From Liriodendron chinense (taxonomy: Eukaryota; Streptophyta; Magnoliopsida; Magnoliales; Magnoliaceae), in assembly GCA_003013855.2 (NCBI GenBank), contig ML058492.1, positions 3,674,134 through 3,738,133 of the forward strand: a stretch of DNA of 64,000 nucleotides, written 5' to 3'. Shown piece by piece: positions 11,113 to 22,740 of the stretch (positions are counted from its first letter, which is position 1; the number at the start of each line of letters is the position of its first letter). The position numbers were made by a program, and so were the translations under genes. The notes under the pieces are model-generated. The model did not search any database and was not told where the DNA came from. It saw only the letters and a program-made list of their open reading frames with translations.

Positions 11113-13127
11113 TGTTAGTACACTTTTGTTGTCAATTGGCGTGTTGGTTGGTCGCGTCTTGTCGTGTGAGCCCCGGTCGAAGAATTGAAGATCAAGACTT
11201 GAAGATTATGCTTCTTCCATTGCTCAAGCTCATGCTGAAACAAGATCTCAGGTAAGTTGCATATAGATCGACCATAGGAAATCCAAAAGATCAAAGAATG
11301 GCGTAATGACTCACATATCTTATCCCATTCCCTCTCGACCCTTGCACAAGTTGATCAGACTTGTGGTCCATGGCTGGTGCAAAACGTAATTGAAGATATG
11401 TCTATACATTGGACCCCATGCACCAAATCACTTCATGCCTCATCATTGAAGTGATCCACTGTTGCGTTGCGTTGAAAGACTTGGTCCAGCAAACCCGCTG
11501 TGACAAGATCATCTAGACAGCCGACTGGTCTTGACCGGTCGGCCAAAACTGTAAGAAATGGACAGCAACCTTGCTGTAATCATAGTGTCTAGACAGCCGA
11601 TCGGTCTTGACTGGTCGGCCAGGCTCCTCAACTCAACAGCACCTTGCTGTAGTATATTCAGCTGGACAGCCGACCGGTCTTGACCGGTCTGCCAGGTGCA
11701 TCAAAAGAAGTCAGAGGCTTGCTGTGATGAAATCAGCTGGACAGCCGACCGGTCTTGATTGGTCGGCCAGGGACATTATCAAGACAGAGAACTTGCTGTA
11801 ATATGTTCAGATTGACAGCCACCGGTCTTGACGGGTCGGCCAGTTATACTAAGTTATTCCAGCAAGCGCAGCCGACCGGTCTTGACCGGTCGGCCTGCAT
11901 TCCTCATTTTGTCCAGCAAGGTGTGCCGACCGGTCTTGACAGGTCGGCCTGTATTATTGAATTCTTCCAACAAGGGGATCCGACCGGTCTTGACCTGTCA
12001 GGCAGACTCAAATGTGGTCTTGTGATTTGAATTCCGACCGGTCCGTCCGACCGGTTGAGACCCCTCTCTGACAGGTCGGTCGTGACCGTTTTAGATCCGT
12101 TGGGGCCATCATTTGGGGCTCTATATAGCCATATCTTGAGCTCTTTCATGGTATGCATTCAACACCCTTCAAGAGCTAAGAGAGAGAGCTTTTACTCACA
12201 TCCTCCTACCCTCTTTGCTCTTAACTCTCTTGAGTTCATCATTCAAACCTAGCCATTTATGGCTTATCAATGAGTATTCAAAGCTCGGTTTGAAGTATGA
12301 ACTCAAGACCTTCATTCATGGCTGACCTACCTTCGGAATATCTTTATAAGGTCGTTTATAGCCATTGAATGCTTGAGTTTGGCAGTTCCCTCATTTCCAT
12401 TGCATTGAATAGGCAAGAGGAACTTGACCAACTCTCTCCCAACTACCCGGCATCAATATAACCTCATCATTTGCATCGGTAGCTGATCTTGGGAGCACAA
12501 AGAGAAGCTGAAGCACGTGGAGCTGAAGCTACTCATTAAAGACATCGAATTGGGGCTCAATCGTCTAGGTATGTCTAGTATTTGAGAGTTTATTTATTAA
12601 ATCACTATTCCCTGGATTGGAAAACTCCGGCGGGAGTGTACGTGACCGTCCTTGGATTAGGATTGGTGAGAGTTTGAGATCCAAACTCGTCAAGTCCCTG
12701 GATTGGGCCATCGGCGGATGGTAAACGCGGTCCTAGATCAAAGGATGTCAAGGTTGATGGTTAACTTGATTTAAAACCAAGATTATAGTGAAATCCGGTG
12801 GTCTCATAGGTTGAGATCGTGAACCGGGAGTGGAGTAGGGAAATCGAACCACTATAAATCGTTGTGCATTGTGAGCTTGAATGATTGCTATGTGTTGAAT
12901 GGCTTAGTCAATCATGAATGCTAACTGTTTGATGAAATGCTTATGATAGTCCTTGCTTACAAATTCATCATATAATTGCCTTGAATGTTATTGTGATAAT
13001 CTTGGTTGCTAAGATTAACTTGATTAGTTTTAATTGTAATTGGAAATTCAAAAAGTTCTATTCACCCCCCTCTAGGACATTAGACATATCTTCGAGTATC
13101 TCCTCAAGTGGTAAAACCGCAATTTCA
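11113..13127 (+). mobile_element. Copia solo LTR (2015 bp) with perfect 5 bp target duplication
   Basis: It starts TGTTAGTACAC and ends CCGCAATTTCA, closely parallel to the Copia LTR at 3452-5455 (TGTCAGTGCAC...CGCAATTTCA). ACTTC occurs at 11108-11112 and at 13128-13132, an exact 5 bp target duplication. No primer site or internal region lies next to either end, so this is a solo LTR left by recombination between two LTRs. It contains TATA-like CTATATAG at 12121-12128 and the CACCCCCCTCTAGG phrase (~13064) common near the 3' end of Sire/Maximus-like Copia LTRs. Confidence 0.93.
11515..12085 (+). promoter_or_regulatory. Array of GACCGGTC palindromes in U3 of the Copia solo LTR
   Basis: Nine or more copies of a GCCGACCGGTCTTGACCGGT-type unit are spaced 30-90 bp apart. 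Each unit has two GACCGGTC (perfect 8 bp palindrome) or one-base variants separated by TT, flanked by GGCC/GGCCA. The array stops about 36 bp before the TATA-like box at 12121. Many units contain GCCGAC, the core of the DRE/CRT element bound by plant DREB/CBF factors; that link is inference. Confidence 0.75.
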
Positions 13128-13842
13128 ACTTCGACCTCCGAAAAGGTACCTGTCTTTTAGAGCAGACAGTCGGAGCCTGAAAATTTGAAAAATATTCCAA
13201 GTTTGGGAACATGCGCACAAAAGAGAGGAACATGCATAAAAAAGAGGGGGGAAATGTGCCCATACCAGGGGCACATGCGCCCGGGAGCCTATCTCTCTTG
13301 CTTTCAAGTGGAGGAAACTAAAAAATACACGAAGTACGGGCACATGTGCCCACCACAAGGGGAACATGCTCCCACACCAAGGCACATGCACCCATTGTAG
13401 GGGCACATGCACCCACACTCTAATAACATGCGCTCGAAAACCCCCCTCCAAATACATGTGCTCGCCATTTTTCATTTTTTGCTTGAACATAGACCCGATT
13501 AACATACTATAAATAGTGCACTCACCTTAATTACAAGAGAGGCTTCATTCATAGGTGACGTCAGAGTGACACAAGAGGTAACATGCACCTACTCCGTAGT
13601 CTCTCGTTGGAATCTCTCACCAGAAGGGGTGACATGCGCCCACCATGGAGAAAAGCCAAAATATTCTAAGTAGTGGGATTTCTCCCTCTTGTGAAGGATA
13701 CATGCGCCCACTCTAAAGGAGTGGGGTGGAATATTCTAAGTCCTTAAAGGACATGCGCCTATCATGGGAGGGCAGGCTCGTGTGTACTACCACATGCGCC
13801 TGGGGGAGGCACATGCGCCCACCCCAGGGCTCATGCGCCCAC
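13128..13842 (+). repeat. CACATGCGCCCA motif-rich region with TATA-like box
   Basis: About twenty copies of GGCACATGCGCCCA or variants are scattered here, with a few more at 14376-14390 beyond the MITE. GGGCACATGCGCCC is a near-palindrome (12 of 14 positions). A TATA-like CTATAAATAG lies at about 13508-13517, followed by a transcript-like pyrimidine-poor stretch. The arrangement suggests an LTR promoter region of an older element whose ends I cannot locate. Confidence 0.55.
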
Positions 13843-14358
13843 TAGGGTTGTAAATGGTCAAGTTCGGGGCGGGTTTAGACAAAACCAGACCCGCCCATTT
13901 ACTAAATGGGTCTGGGTCCAAATTTTAAACCTAGACCCTTTTACTAAATGAGCGGGTCTGGCTTGGGTCCGAGTCAACCCATCAGACCCGTTTATAAATG
14001 GGTCTGGGTTGGGTCCGAGTCAACCCATCAGATCAATTTATAAATGGGTCCGGGTTTGGTAGAGGGAGATCCACCCCGGGTCTGGATCAAGTATGCAAGC
14101 ATTTTACAAGGCTTAAAATCGGGTCTGGACGAGTTTGGGTTGGACGGGTCCCTTGAAACATAGACCAAACCCACCCACTTACTAAATGGGTTCGGGTCGG
14201 GTCGGGTCGGGCCTAATATAAAGGAAACCAAATCCAGACCTGTTTAGCAACTGGGTCTGTTCTTGGACCCAGACCCATACCATTTAACAAATGGGTCGGG
14301 TCTAAATGGGTTGGGTCCGGGTACCCCGATCGGGTCCATTGATCCATTTACAGCCCTG
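13843..14358. mobile_element. hAT-like MITE (516 bp)
   Basis: The terminal inverted repeats TAGGGTTGTAAATGG and (reverse strand) CAGGGCTGTAAATGG agree at 13 of 15 bases. The flanking 8 bp, GCGCCCAC (13835-13842) and TCACCCAC (14359-14366), agree at 6 of 8, consistent with a decayed hAT-type 8 bp target duplication. The interior is made of repeated ACCCATTTA / AAATGGGTC / GGGTCGGGTC phrases on both strands and has no transposase. Confidence 0.8.
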
Positions 14359-14609
14359 TCACCCACTCACTCCCTCACATGCGCCCAGACATCCTTGGCT
14401 AAGCCAAGGACTCTGTGGTGTTGCCCACTTTGGATGTGGTCCGCCTCTTTAGCATGGTATGCCTCCTGGACACACATCGCCGAGCTCTATTTATCCCCTG
14501 GATCGAATCTTCCAATGGTCGACATTAAATGGCCCGAATCAGCGATTTAATAAAAAATGACCAACACTAAGCTAAATTTGCCAGTTTGAAAACCCCTTTT
14601 GAAGAGCAC

Positions 14610-15205
14610 AAAATGACTAAAACCAAGTAGAATTAAGCGGAATTTGATCGACGTTAAGAGAGAGACTTAGTTTCCCCATGATCCAAAGCAACATAATAAT
14701 GTATTACATCGACATTAATCATTGTCCTAATCACTAAATATGCTAATTAAGTGATAAACAAGCCCAATATTAGTCATTTTCAGCCCTGGGAAGTGCCCTG
14801 TTGGCCTAAAGATTGACCGACGCCAAGTAAAATTAAGCGGAATCTCACTGATGCCAAAGTGGATCTAACATCATTATAACCCTACTGAACATAATCCAGC
14901 ATTATTCAGAGATAACCATCATCGGTATTTGTCAAATATGTTAATTAAGCAGTAAGCATGCCCAGTACTTAGTCAATTTTTTCCTTGGGAAGTACCCTGT
15001 TGGCTTGAAGATCCACTGACGCCAAGCAAAATTAAGCATGATCTCATTGACGCCAAACTGGATTTAACATCCTCTTATCATAAGGTAACTAAATCAAGTA
15101 CTTGTGGGACATTAATCTCCACCACTTATCGATAATCGGCATAAACATGCATATATCAGCCCCGATACGTAACTATTTTCAGGCCCAGAAATGTGCAATC
15201 TTGCT
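14610..15205 (+). repeat. Three diverged ~200 bp tandem units
   Basis: Three successive blocks start near 14613, 14816 and 15014. Each carries GACGCCAAGYAAAATTAAGC-like text, then ATGCTAATTAAG..AAACA, then AGTCATTTTC..CCTGGGAAGTRCCCTGTTGG. The third is the most diverged. No coding potential is visible. Confidence 0.65.
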
Positions 15206-15624
15206 CATTAAGCTTGAACTCTCGAAGAAATATAGCTCAACACAGCCTATCCATGTGATCCAATCTCTGGAAGCATCGATCATTAATAATAATGTGGTTG
15301 AATTAAGGATATGCATAAAGAAGATTAACCAAATCAAGTGCATAATTCACCTTATGCACTAAATATCAAGTATAATGCATTCTCTATCGAGCATGCAATA
15401 AAGATCAAGTATATTTACTTTGTACTCTTCATATCCCGAATATGAACCCAATTCATCCCGGATTGAGGTATGAAACTAAATCAAAGGGACTATAGTTATC
15501 ATCGAAAACCGTAATCAAAGAGTTCCAAAACATTTGAAATACTTTATTATAAACTACTATCGCTAAAACTAGTTGATGTACTGCCCATCCAAAGCAGGGT
15601 CCGTCAGTTGAGCAACTCAGGTAG
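15206..15624. other. Intergenic sequence, nothing recognised
   Basis: AT-rich sequence between the 200 bp triplication and the 71 bp array. I found no gene or repeat boundary. Confidence 0.45.
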
Positions 15625-16125
15625 TTGCAGTGTGTCTTCCTGTGGTCACCCGTCCGCAGTGATGGTCACTAGCACTGTGTTGTACCACCCGACAACCATA
15701 ATGTGTCTTCATGTGGTCACCCGTCCGCAACGACAGTCACTAGCACTATGTTATACCATCTAGTAGTTATGATGTTTTTTCCTGTGGTCACCCATTCGCA
15801 GTAACGGTCACTGGCACTGTGTCATACCATTCAGCAGTCATGATGTATCTTCCTGTGGTCACCCGTCCGCAGCAATGGTCATTGGCACTGTGTTGTATCA
15901 TATGGCAGCCATAATATGCCTTCCGATGGTCACCCGTTCGCAGTGACGATCGCTATAACTGTGTTGAGCATGGCAACCACGGTGTGCCTTTATGTGGTCA
16001 CCCATTTGCAGCGACGGTCACTAGCACTGTGTTGCGCTACATGAGAATCGTGGCATGTCTTCCTGCGGTCACCCATCCTCAGTGACGGTCACAGACACTG
16101 TGATACATGACTCGGTTAAAATCAT
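15625..16125 (+). repeat. Tandem array of seven ~71 bp units
   Basis: The core TGTGGTCACCCGTCCGCAGT begins at 15641, 15712, 15783, 15854, 15925, 15993 and 16064, so spacings are 71, 71, 71, 71, 68 and 71 bp. Each unit goes on to GACGGTCACTAGCACTGTGTTG. Within a unit, CCGTC and GACGG (and GTCAC/GTGAC) are complementary, so each copy can form a small hairpin. Divergence between copies is moderate, mostly C-to-T and G-to-A changes at CpG sites. Confidence 0.88.
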
Positions 16126-16325
16126 GGCTGTTTCTCAGCTAGGAATACCTGAAAGAACATGGGACATGCATTTAACTTGTCTAAACGATGACTCAGTCCA
16201 TAAAAAACCTGAAACTTGGTCTTTACGACCGTAAACTCAAAGACCAAAATCCCTGATGACTTAGTCATCTGCTCGAGCTATCTGAACCTCTTTTCATATA
16301 TTTCATATATTGTACAACATATATT

Positions 16326-16539
16326 CATAGTGGAATCTTGTCGCTTTGTGCCGTGGTTTTCTCCCGTAAGGGTTTCCACGTAAAAATTCCCGTGTTGTTT
16401 GTGATGTGCTTTGCTTATGTTTATGCTCTCTAAATGCTTTATTTAATTTTTCTATGATGCATACATACATTTACTTTTGCCTTTTAATTAAGGGTAATCA
16501 ACTATTGATATAATTAAGGGCTTCTGACCAGTATCACAG
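16326..16539 (+). mobile_element. Probable remnant of a Copia LTR 3' end
   Basis: The phrase GCCGTGGTTTTCTCCCGTAA followed by GGGTTTCCACGTAAA is characteristic of the end of many plant Copia (Tork/TAR-like) LTRs. CCAGTATCACAG just before 16540 could be a decayed TGGTATCAGAG primer site. No LTR start was found. Confidence 0.45.
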
Positions 16540-17810
16540 TGTAGACACCCCACCTTTGGCTACAAAGCTGGCTAAGATGGTTGGATGGATGGAGGTCCAT
16601 ACCCCTAAACCCTATATTCAAAACCAGCCAAACTCACCCTTGTAAGCCCCAATCCATAGCCCAACTCAAGCCTAAACCCAGTCAACTCACCCCTAAACAT
16701 CAGTCCAAAATATCCCCGTAAGAAAAATCAGTCCAAAAATCCAAAAAAAGTCAAACTTGGTGAGTCAACCCGCTGAGTCAAATCACCAAGTTAATTCACC
16801 GGGTCAGTCCAGCTCTTGCACCCAATCGACTCATCTTGTCAGTCCATCTTTCAAACCCAATCAACTCACCTAGTTCCGAGCCACAGCTTCAGAGCAGCTC
16901 TGAACCTCGAACTAACAACTTTTTTGCTTCAGGTTCGGGGGCCGTACGCTCCGAAGTTGGAGCAGAGCGTCGATACGGGCGGCCCCCAGAGGGCCGCCCA
17001 AACATATTTACCAAAGCTGCCACTCTTCGCAGCTATAAATACCCCTTTCCCTCTCTTGTTTCAGCATCCCTCAACATCTCAGAAAACCTGTCGAGTTCGT
17101 GTCCCTCTCCACTTCCCTTAGCCCATTCCTCCACCAAGGAGAGCCCGAGTGAGAAGAGTTTAGCCTTGGTCCAGCCCAGCCTGACCCTGGTTCAAGCCTC
17201 TCAAGCTAGCTAAGTCCCGATCTTAGCCGCTCGAAGCAAACCCTTGCGACAGCTCCGTCCATCCAACTATTCCTATGCCAGCGTCATCTCATTCGCATTT
17301 AGCATAGTGCAACATTTATTATTCTTTCAACCCCCTGCTTGTTATTCCACTATAAACACTTTATCAGGTCTTAGCGTATGCTCTGAAGTTTACCGATTTG
17401 CCCTGAATTCATTCATAAAAAACTTTGATTGATCAAACACATAGCATGCATCTCGCATAAAGCACTTGTCGGTTCGAGCGTATGCTCTGGGCTTTCCTGT
17501 TAATGAAAACCTGCCCATCAGAAACTCTTATTGTTCAGACCCATATTCATACATCGATCATATCATTCATGAGAATGTACGAGGATTAAATCAGACTTTC
17601 AAGTATTAGTTCAATTTTGTGAAGTAAAGACCATACTTCGGTACTGGCAGTGTGGGTGCCTAATACCTTCCCACCCTGTAACCGTGAACCCTTACCTCGA
17701 ATCTCTGACCGCATATAAAAAAGAGTCATTTTAGAGGAAGGAATCTTCGGACTCCCTTCTTTAATGTTTCTACAGGGTTTAGCCGACTGTATATTTGAAG
17801 TAACTGATTA
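16540..17810 (+). mobile_element. Tat/Ogre-like Gypsy LTR (right end uncertain)
   Basis: It starts TGTAGACACCCC, a typical start for LTRs of the Tat/Ogre/Retand Gypsy group. GCTATAAATACCCC at about 17031-17044 is a good TATA box. Near 17811 GTGGCGACCCTGG resembles the TGGCGACTC...GGGG primer site of that group, in degraded form. The TTTTTCGAAAGGGAGGGTCG text at about 17930 is also common just inside such elements. The two short open frames at 16816-17213 have no recognisable domain and overlap the TATA box and transcript start, so I do not call them genes. Confidence 0.6.
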
Positions 17811-18049
17811 GTGGCGACCCTGGTCTTATAAGAACTTATCCAAACATATCCAGTTTAACTCAACACGACAACCGAAAAAGCCCTCGAGAAAGAGGCGAGC
17901 CAGTGACATAATGGCAATTCGCGCAACCCTTTTTCGAAAGGGAGGGTCGGGAGCGCGGAAAGGTGAGCATTCACACACAGCCTGTAGTGTAAAAGATCTT
18001 GGAAGCTATAGAATAAAATTTACTTTGCGATGCTTTCTCATGTATACTT

Positions 18050-18690
18050 TGTGAATGCCTGTGATTGTCTATGAATGTCTCTATTACTCAGAACCCCAGA
18101 ACAACAAAACACAACAAAACTGCTTTGGGCATTTTCTAGTTTTAACAGGGGTGATTGCCTATTTGTTACTTAAAACAGGGTTCCATGGTAAAACAGTCGA
18201 TGACAAGCAGATCTTCAACAATTCATTCGGCGCACGACTAGATGTCAAGGCGAGACAGTTGTTAGAAATGACAATCCCTTCATTACCCCATCCGACTAAG
18301 CTTCGTGGGCAAGTTGATCATGGTTAGATAATCAATTGTTCGTTACTTAACCATGTACTTTGTAGGTGAGAAGGTTAGTTCGGTGACAGTCAATTAATTG
18401 CTTGGAACTAAACTCCATAAGTGAGATAGTCTAGAGTAACTACCTATTTATTTCTCGAGACCTCACTTTGTAACAAGACAGTCATGATTCGACAAACTAT
18501 TTGACATTAGAATAGAACTCTATGACGATATAACCTTAGTTAACAATGGTCTATTCATTAATCGGGTTGAACTTCATGGTGAGATGGTTAATAGAATCTT
18601 TAAGCATGAATGTAGGAAGTCCTTGTTAGCCTTATGTTGAAGCTAAACGATTTTCTTAAAGCTCTGGTAGCATGATCACAGATATAGGGT
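18050..18690 (+). repeat. Degenerate ~54 bp tandem array, copy 1, with flank
   Basis: Successive diverged units have the form AACTTYGTGGYGAGAWRGTC followed by RTGGTTARATGACNATCTAT and TCATTNCTCGGGNTA. The whole segment aligns with 53420-53960. The sequence after the insertions at 18697-23930 continues the similarity (23936-24200 resembles 54110-54400), so the Athila-like pieces B and C landed in this repeat. Confidence 0.65.
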
Positions 18691-18696
18691 GGCAAG

Positions 18697-20249
18697 TGTT
18701 CTCGCGCCTCAAGTGCAAGGCTGCGATGAAGTAATAATTCTAGGTAAGACCAAGGTCTATCCTCAGGGGTTGTCGTAACACTTCTAAACTTTATAACTAG
18801 GATGGACTAAATTCGTATTTGTATTAATGGATGGAATAAAACTATCTACTTTAGAATTAATTAGGGAAATAAAACACTAGAACGCTAAGGATTCACTTAT
18901 AATCATTCATAATATTAATTTAAACCATTCAAGCCAATAACTCAATCGGAATCGGAGTTCTATCTCTATCCAATCGGAATATAAAGCAATCAAATCATCA
19001 TAATGCATCTAATATAGATGAATCATCTACTGATATGGTTTTCTTATAACAACTAAGGCATTAGGCGTATCCAATCACACAGCCCAATCCTTCATAAAAT
19101 AATTGAGATCACATTCATGATTCTTCTTCAGGTAATGTCACTAAAATTGATTTAGAAGCATGAATTGAACTTCTATTAAACCAATATCAATACATAAACA
19201 TCTATCTTAGATCAATCCTAAACTTCTTCTAGTTTAATTCTAGATAAGCACTTAGGAAACTTAGTTTGTAAGATCTCTTAGCATCCAACATATCATGATG
19301 GATCTAAGATCTCTACAACCCCAAAATCCTATTAACAACACCCCATTAAGAAATCTCAGTAAATCAAAACATCTCATGTAAGCAAAATCAAAAGAGACAG
19401 AAGATTAAACTAAAAATACTAACTTTATTTCAAACTTGAACTAGAAGTGTTCTTCACTAAACCAAAAAGTACTTGAACTAATTCGAATTGAACATTGCAA
19501 ACAATTATAAGCTTCACCTCTTAACCCTAGCTAAGAGGTTTAGCCAACCATTAACAGGTTAAACTAAAACTCAAAAGAAAAACTACTAAAAGAACATAGA
19601 AAAACGATAAAAATCCTAGTCGGAAGAGTTGTGAACGCTCTACGATGATCCTCTCCACCTCTCACGAACTTCCCAGCCTTCTATGATGCCTTATGAATGA
19701 TGCAGAGATGTCCTTTTATAGCAAAAACCCGCCACCGACTTGGAATATTTTGGAATTGATTAAGGACTTACGCAATTTGAGGTGGTTTTGATAGGTATTT
19801 TGATATATCGGAATGCTATTTCGATATATCGAAACTTTTGTCCAGAGAGTTGTAACTTTTTTTGCCTATTTGTCGATATTATTTCAATATATTGGAGCGT
19901 TTTTCGATAGACCTTCGATATATCGAAATTTCACTTTAGCAGAATTTCAGGGCTATTTTCTAAAATTTCTGCATCTTGGTTTTTTAGCCTTGCAGCCCTG
20001 CAATTTGTTTTTAATGGCCATTCCAGGTCTTTAACTTGATTTCTCCAAGGTATTTTCTTCACTTCTTTGGCTCATTAAAGCTTAGTCGTCTAATCACTCA
20101 AATTCCTCCAAATTAGCATTAAATCCATGTTATCTCTCTCTTTTATCTACAAACACAAAAGCAAGTATTAAGTCATTAATTTTATCAACTTAAACTATGC
20201 AATTATGCTATGAATTGGGGTTTAAATATGCACAATTCATGGCTTAACA
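18697..20249 (-). mobile_element. Athila-like Gypsy piece B: 3' LTR
   Basis: Read on the minus strand it starts TGTTAAGCC at 20249 and ends ...GAGAACA at 18697. It is closely related to the LTRs of the element at 24783-32608. A polypurine-tract complement (CACTCCTCAACCATC) adjoins at 20250. TATAAAA (minus) lies at 19714-19720. No matching target duplication pairs with any right end, so the element is truncated. Confidence 0.85.
19795..19935 (-). promoter_or_regulatory. CGATATATCG palindrome cluster in U3 of LTR B
   Basis: Perfect palindromes TCGATATATCGA (19821-19832) and TTCGATATATCGAA (19914-19927), plus variants GATATATCGG, TCGATATT and CAATATATTGG, sit 75-215 bp upstream (minus strand) of the TATA box. 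They occupy the position held by GACCGGTC or GGCGCC motifs in sister LTRs. The motif is absent from the related LTRs at 24783 and 30951. Confidence 0.65.
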
Positions 20250-21589
20250 CACTCCTCAACCATCATTTTGCTAGTCTCGAGTAAAACATACGTGAAACAA
20301 ATCCAACTTTTCAAAATTCAACTCTCTTTTAGAAACTATACTTCTATAAACTTTAAAATGCACAAGTGCAAAATTCAGAGAACCTTAGTGATAAGACGAT
20401 GAAATCCTAAACTCCTTAAACATAATACATGTTCACATAGAATCCCCACCGATTGATTGATAAATAGAAGAATTCGAACAAATATAGTCGAGTGTGCGTA
20501 GTGAATGTTCATCTCATGAATTTTCGGGATTACATTCTTCATAGATTAGTGTAACTAAGGATCTTAAGGTGTACAAATAAACCAAATGCTTATGACAAGA
20601 ATTTGCCTTACCGTTCCTTCAACGACTTTCACTCTACTTCCCATTTCCAGTTTTGGTTACGGGTAGACCATCCCTTGGTTGGTAATAGGTAGCACTTTTC
20701 AGAATTTTTACAAATATTCAATGAATAATCAAAATTTCTTTCCTTTCATATACATGAGATATGATTTTTAAAAATCAATATCTTCTATTCTTTTCTCTTA
20801 TTTCTCATGGACAAGGATGGACAAAGTTCCCCAGCTTAGTTCCTTAACACCTTAGATCTTAGTCTAACCAATCTACAAATCCACATAATCCCTTCAACCA
20901 TGAGAATCGTGTAATATGAACTAGACTCAAAAGTTTTCAAATGTTCTATCAATCATATAAATAGGGGAATTCATATAGATAACTATTATATTTAAGCTAA
21001 TTCAAAGATTTAAAAAATATATCAATTCATCTCTCGTCCTTTCATACTTATAGCATCCCAAGTGCATAGAAACAAGGTTTTCCAAAAGAGTTTTGAATAT
21101 TCATAAAAATTGAAATTTTTTATAAACATTGCTCGTACTATAACAAATTGCTAGATTCATCTAGGAATCTCACCCCCCAACCAAAATCTTACATTGTCTT
21201 CAATGTAAAAAGATATGCAATAATCAAAGACATGAGAGCAATGACAAAAATAAAGGAGAGTGAGAAAGAGACTACTTGAAAGAGTCGAATATGAGATTCT
21301 ACAACTTTCGACAACTAAACAATTCAAACTAATAAAACTACTCTATACCTCTGTCAGACTAGGAGGCCAATCTTGATACATATGATCATCCAAAGGAATA
21401 GAATCTATCAGGATTATGAGGTGGAGTAAAAGATTTTTCAGTAATACCATTCACCATCCTGCTTCATAGTGCACATGAGTAATGTTTGTCATTCTAATCC
21501 ATTCAAAATTCTGCTGAAAAATTTCAGCGGGTTTCTTAAAATTATTACCCCATGTGTTAGGAAAAGAGAATTTCTTTAGTTTGAGGTCA
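20250..21589 (-). other. Conserved 3' noncoding region of Athila-like piece B
   Basis: This is about 1.3 kb between the end of the protease-containing frame and the 3' LTR, with no open frame. It aligns with 29774-30950, 36512-37690 and 51641-52769. The strongest block, at about 20608-20705, contains CTACCCGTAACC (minus strand). The phrase for ACATTGTCTTCAATGTAA is near 21190. Confidence 0.7.
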
Positions 21590-22695
21590 TCAATTATAAA
21601 TCTCCTTTTCCACCTTGTCTGGTAAGAAATTAATCAAATAAGAGTCATCCCAGAGATGGTGCTCTTTGGTTTGAATAAACCAAAGAGATGTGGAGACTTG
21701 TATTTCTTCTTCACAAGTCGCTACGGTCTCCACAAAATCAGATTCTACCGATGCCTCCATTATTGATAAATTGATGTTACACTCCGTAGAAGGAGTGTTT
21801 TTAGGCACCGGTGAAGTTTCTCTCAAGGCATTGATAATGTCACGGATCATAGGATCATCCCAATCCTTAAAATATGCCAAACACTCTTTTAGAGTGTAGG
21901 AAGCTTCGACCTTCTCGGTCACTTGTGTAGGTTGGAATAAGTCCTCAATCACTACAGTTTCAGAAATTAGCCTCTCCTTAGGCAAGTCAAGCATCAATCC
22001 ATCAAATTCCTATACAAAAAATTGTTCAAATTAGTGATTGGTGTCTTGTCAATCAAAATTTCAGATTTTGGCTATTCCAAGGCCTCATCAATATCTAAAA
22101 TTACTTCTTCCTTGTAATGAGCCAAGCAAACTTCTAAGGTTTTAAAAAATCTAGCTGAGGGTGGCTCATTATTATCCATAATTGTACCTATGAAATTTAT
22201 CATGTGGATCTCATCTTCATCCTCATCCTTATCCTCTTGTTGTTTTTGCAAATGAAACACATTCAACTTCATTGTCCTATTTCCAAAGGATATTTTCATC
22301 ACTCCATTTTTAGAATTGATTATAGCATTGACAGTTGCTAGGAATGGTCGGCCTAGAATGACGGAAACTTGAGTGCATACATTTGTAACCGCTTGTGTAT
22401 CCAAAACGATAAAGTCTACTGGGTAGTAGAACTTATCAATTTGGACTAACACATATCAATTACTCCTCTCGGTATTCTAATGGAGCGATCCACAACTTGT
22501 AAAGTTATCTTGGTGGGTTTTAATTCACTAAGTCCAAGTTGCTCATATACTGAGTAGAGAATCAAGTTAACACTAGCCCCTAAATCGAGAAGTGATCTAT
22601 TGATCTGGAAGTTATCTATCATGCAAGAGATTGTAGGGCTTTTAAGATCTTTAAATTTGAGGGGAGTGTTTTGTTATATGATAACACTCACTTGT
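21590..22695 (-). pseudogene. Broken gag-protease/post-protease frame of Athila-like piece B
   Basis: The minus strand carries the aspartic protease region of an Athila-type polyprotein. The active-site segment (LLDLGASVNLI, near 22565-22600) is followed by DRSIRIPRG and FYYPVDFIVLDT, then LGRPFLAT, in a frame open over 22072-22452. After a stop the unrecognised post-protease region follows (21590-21997) with YTLKECLAYFKDWDDPMI. Homology stops abruptly at about 22690, at the EQVSV codons upstream of the protease. Gag and the 5' LTR of this copy are missing, replaced by the unrelated-subfamily LTR at 22741. The protein would have processed Gag in the particle; this copy is dead. Confidence 0.85.
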
Positions 22696-22740
22696 TCGCC
22701 TGCCTAACTATGGGGCAAGTGTAAGTCTCAAGTGGGCCAT

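Noticed and set aside
15625..16125. Regular 71 bp repeats as a CRISPR array
   Set aside because: The whole unit is conserved with no unique spacers, the repeats diverge, and the context is plant retrotransposon DNA.
16816..17213. Two open frames of 101 and 125 codons
   Set aside because: They span the TATA box and leader of a Gypsy LTR and have no recognisable domain.
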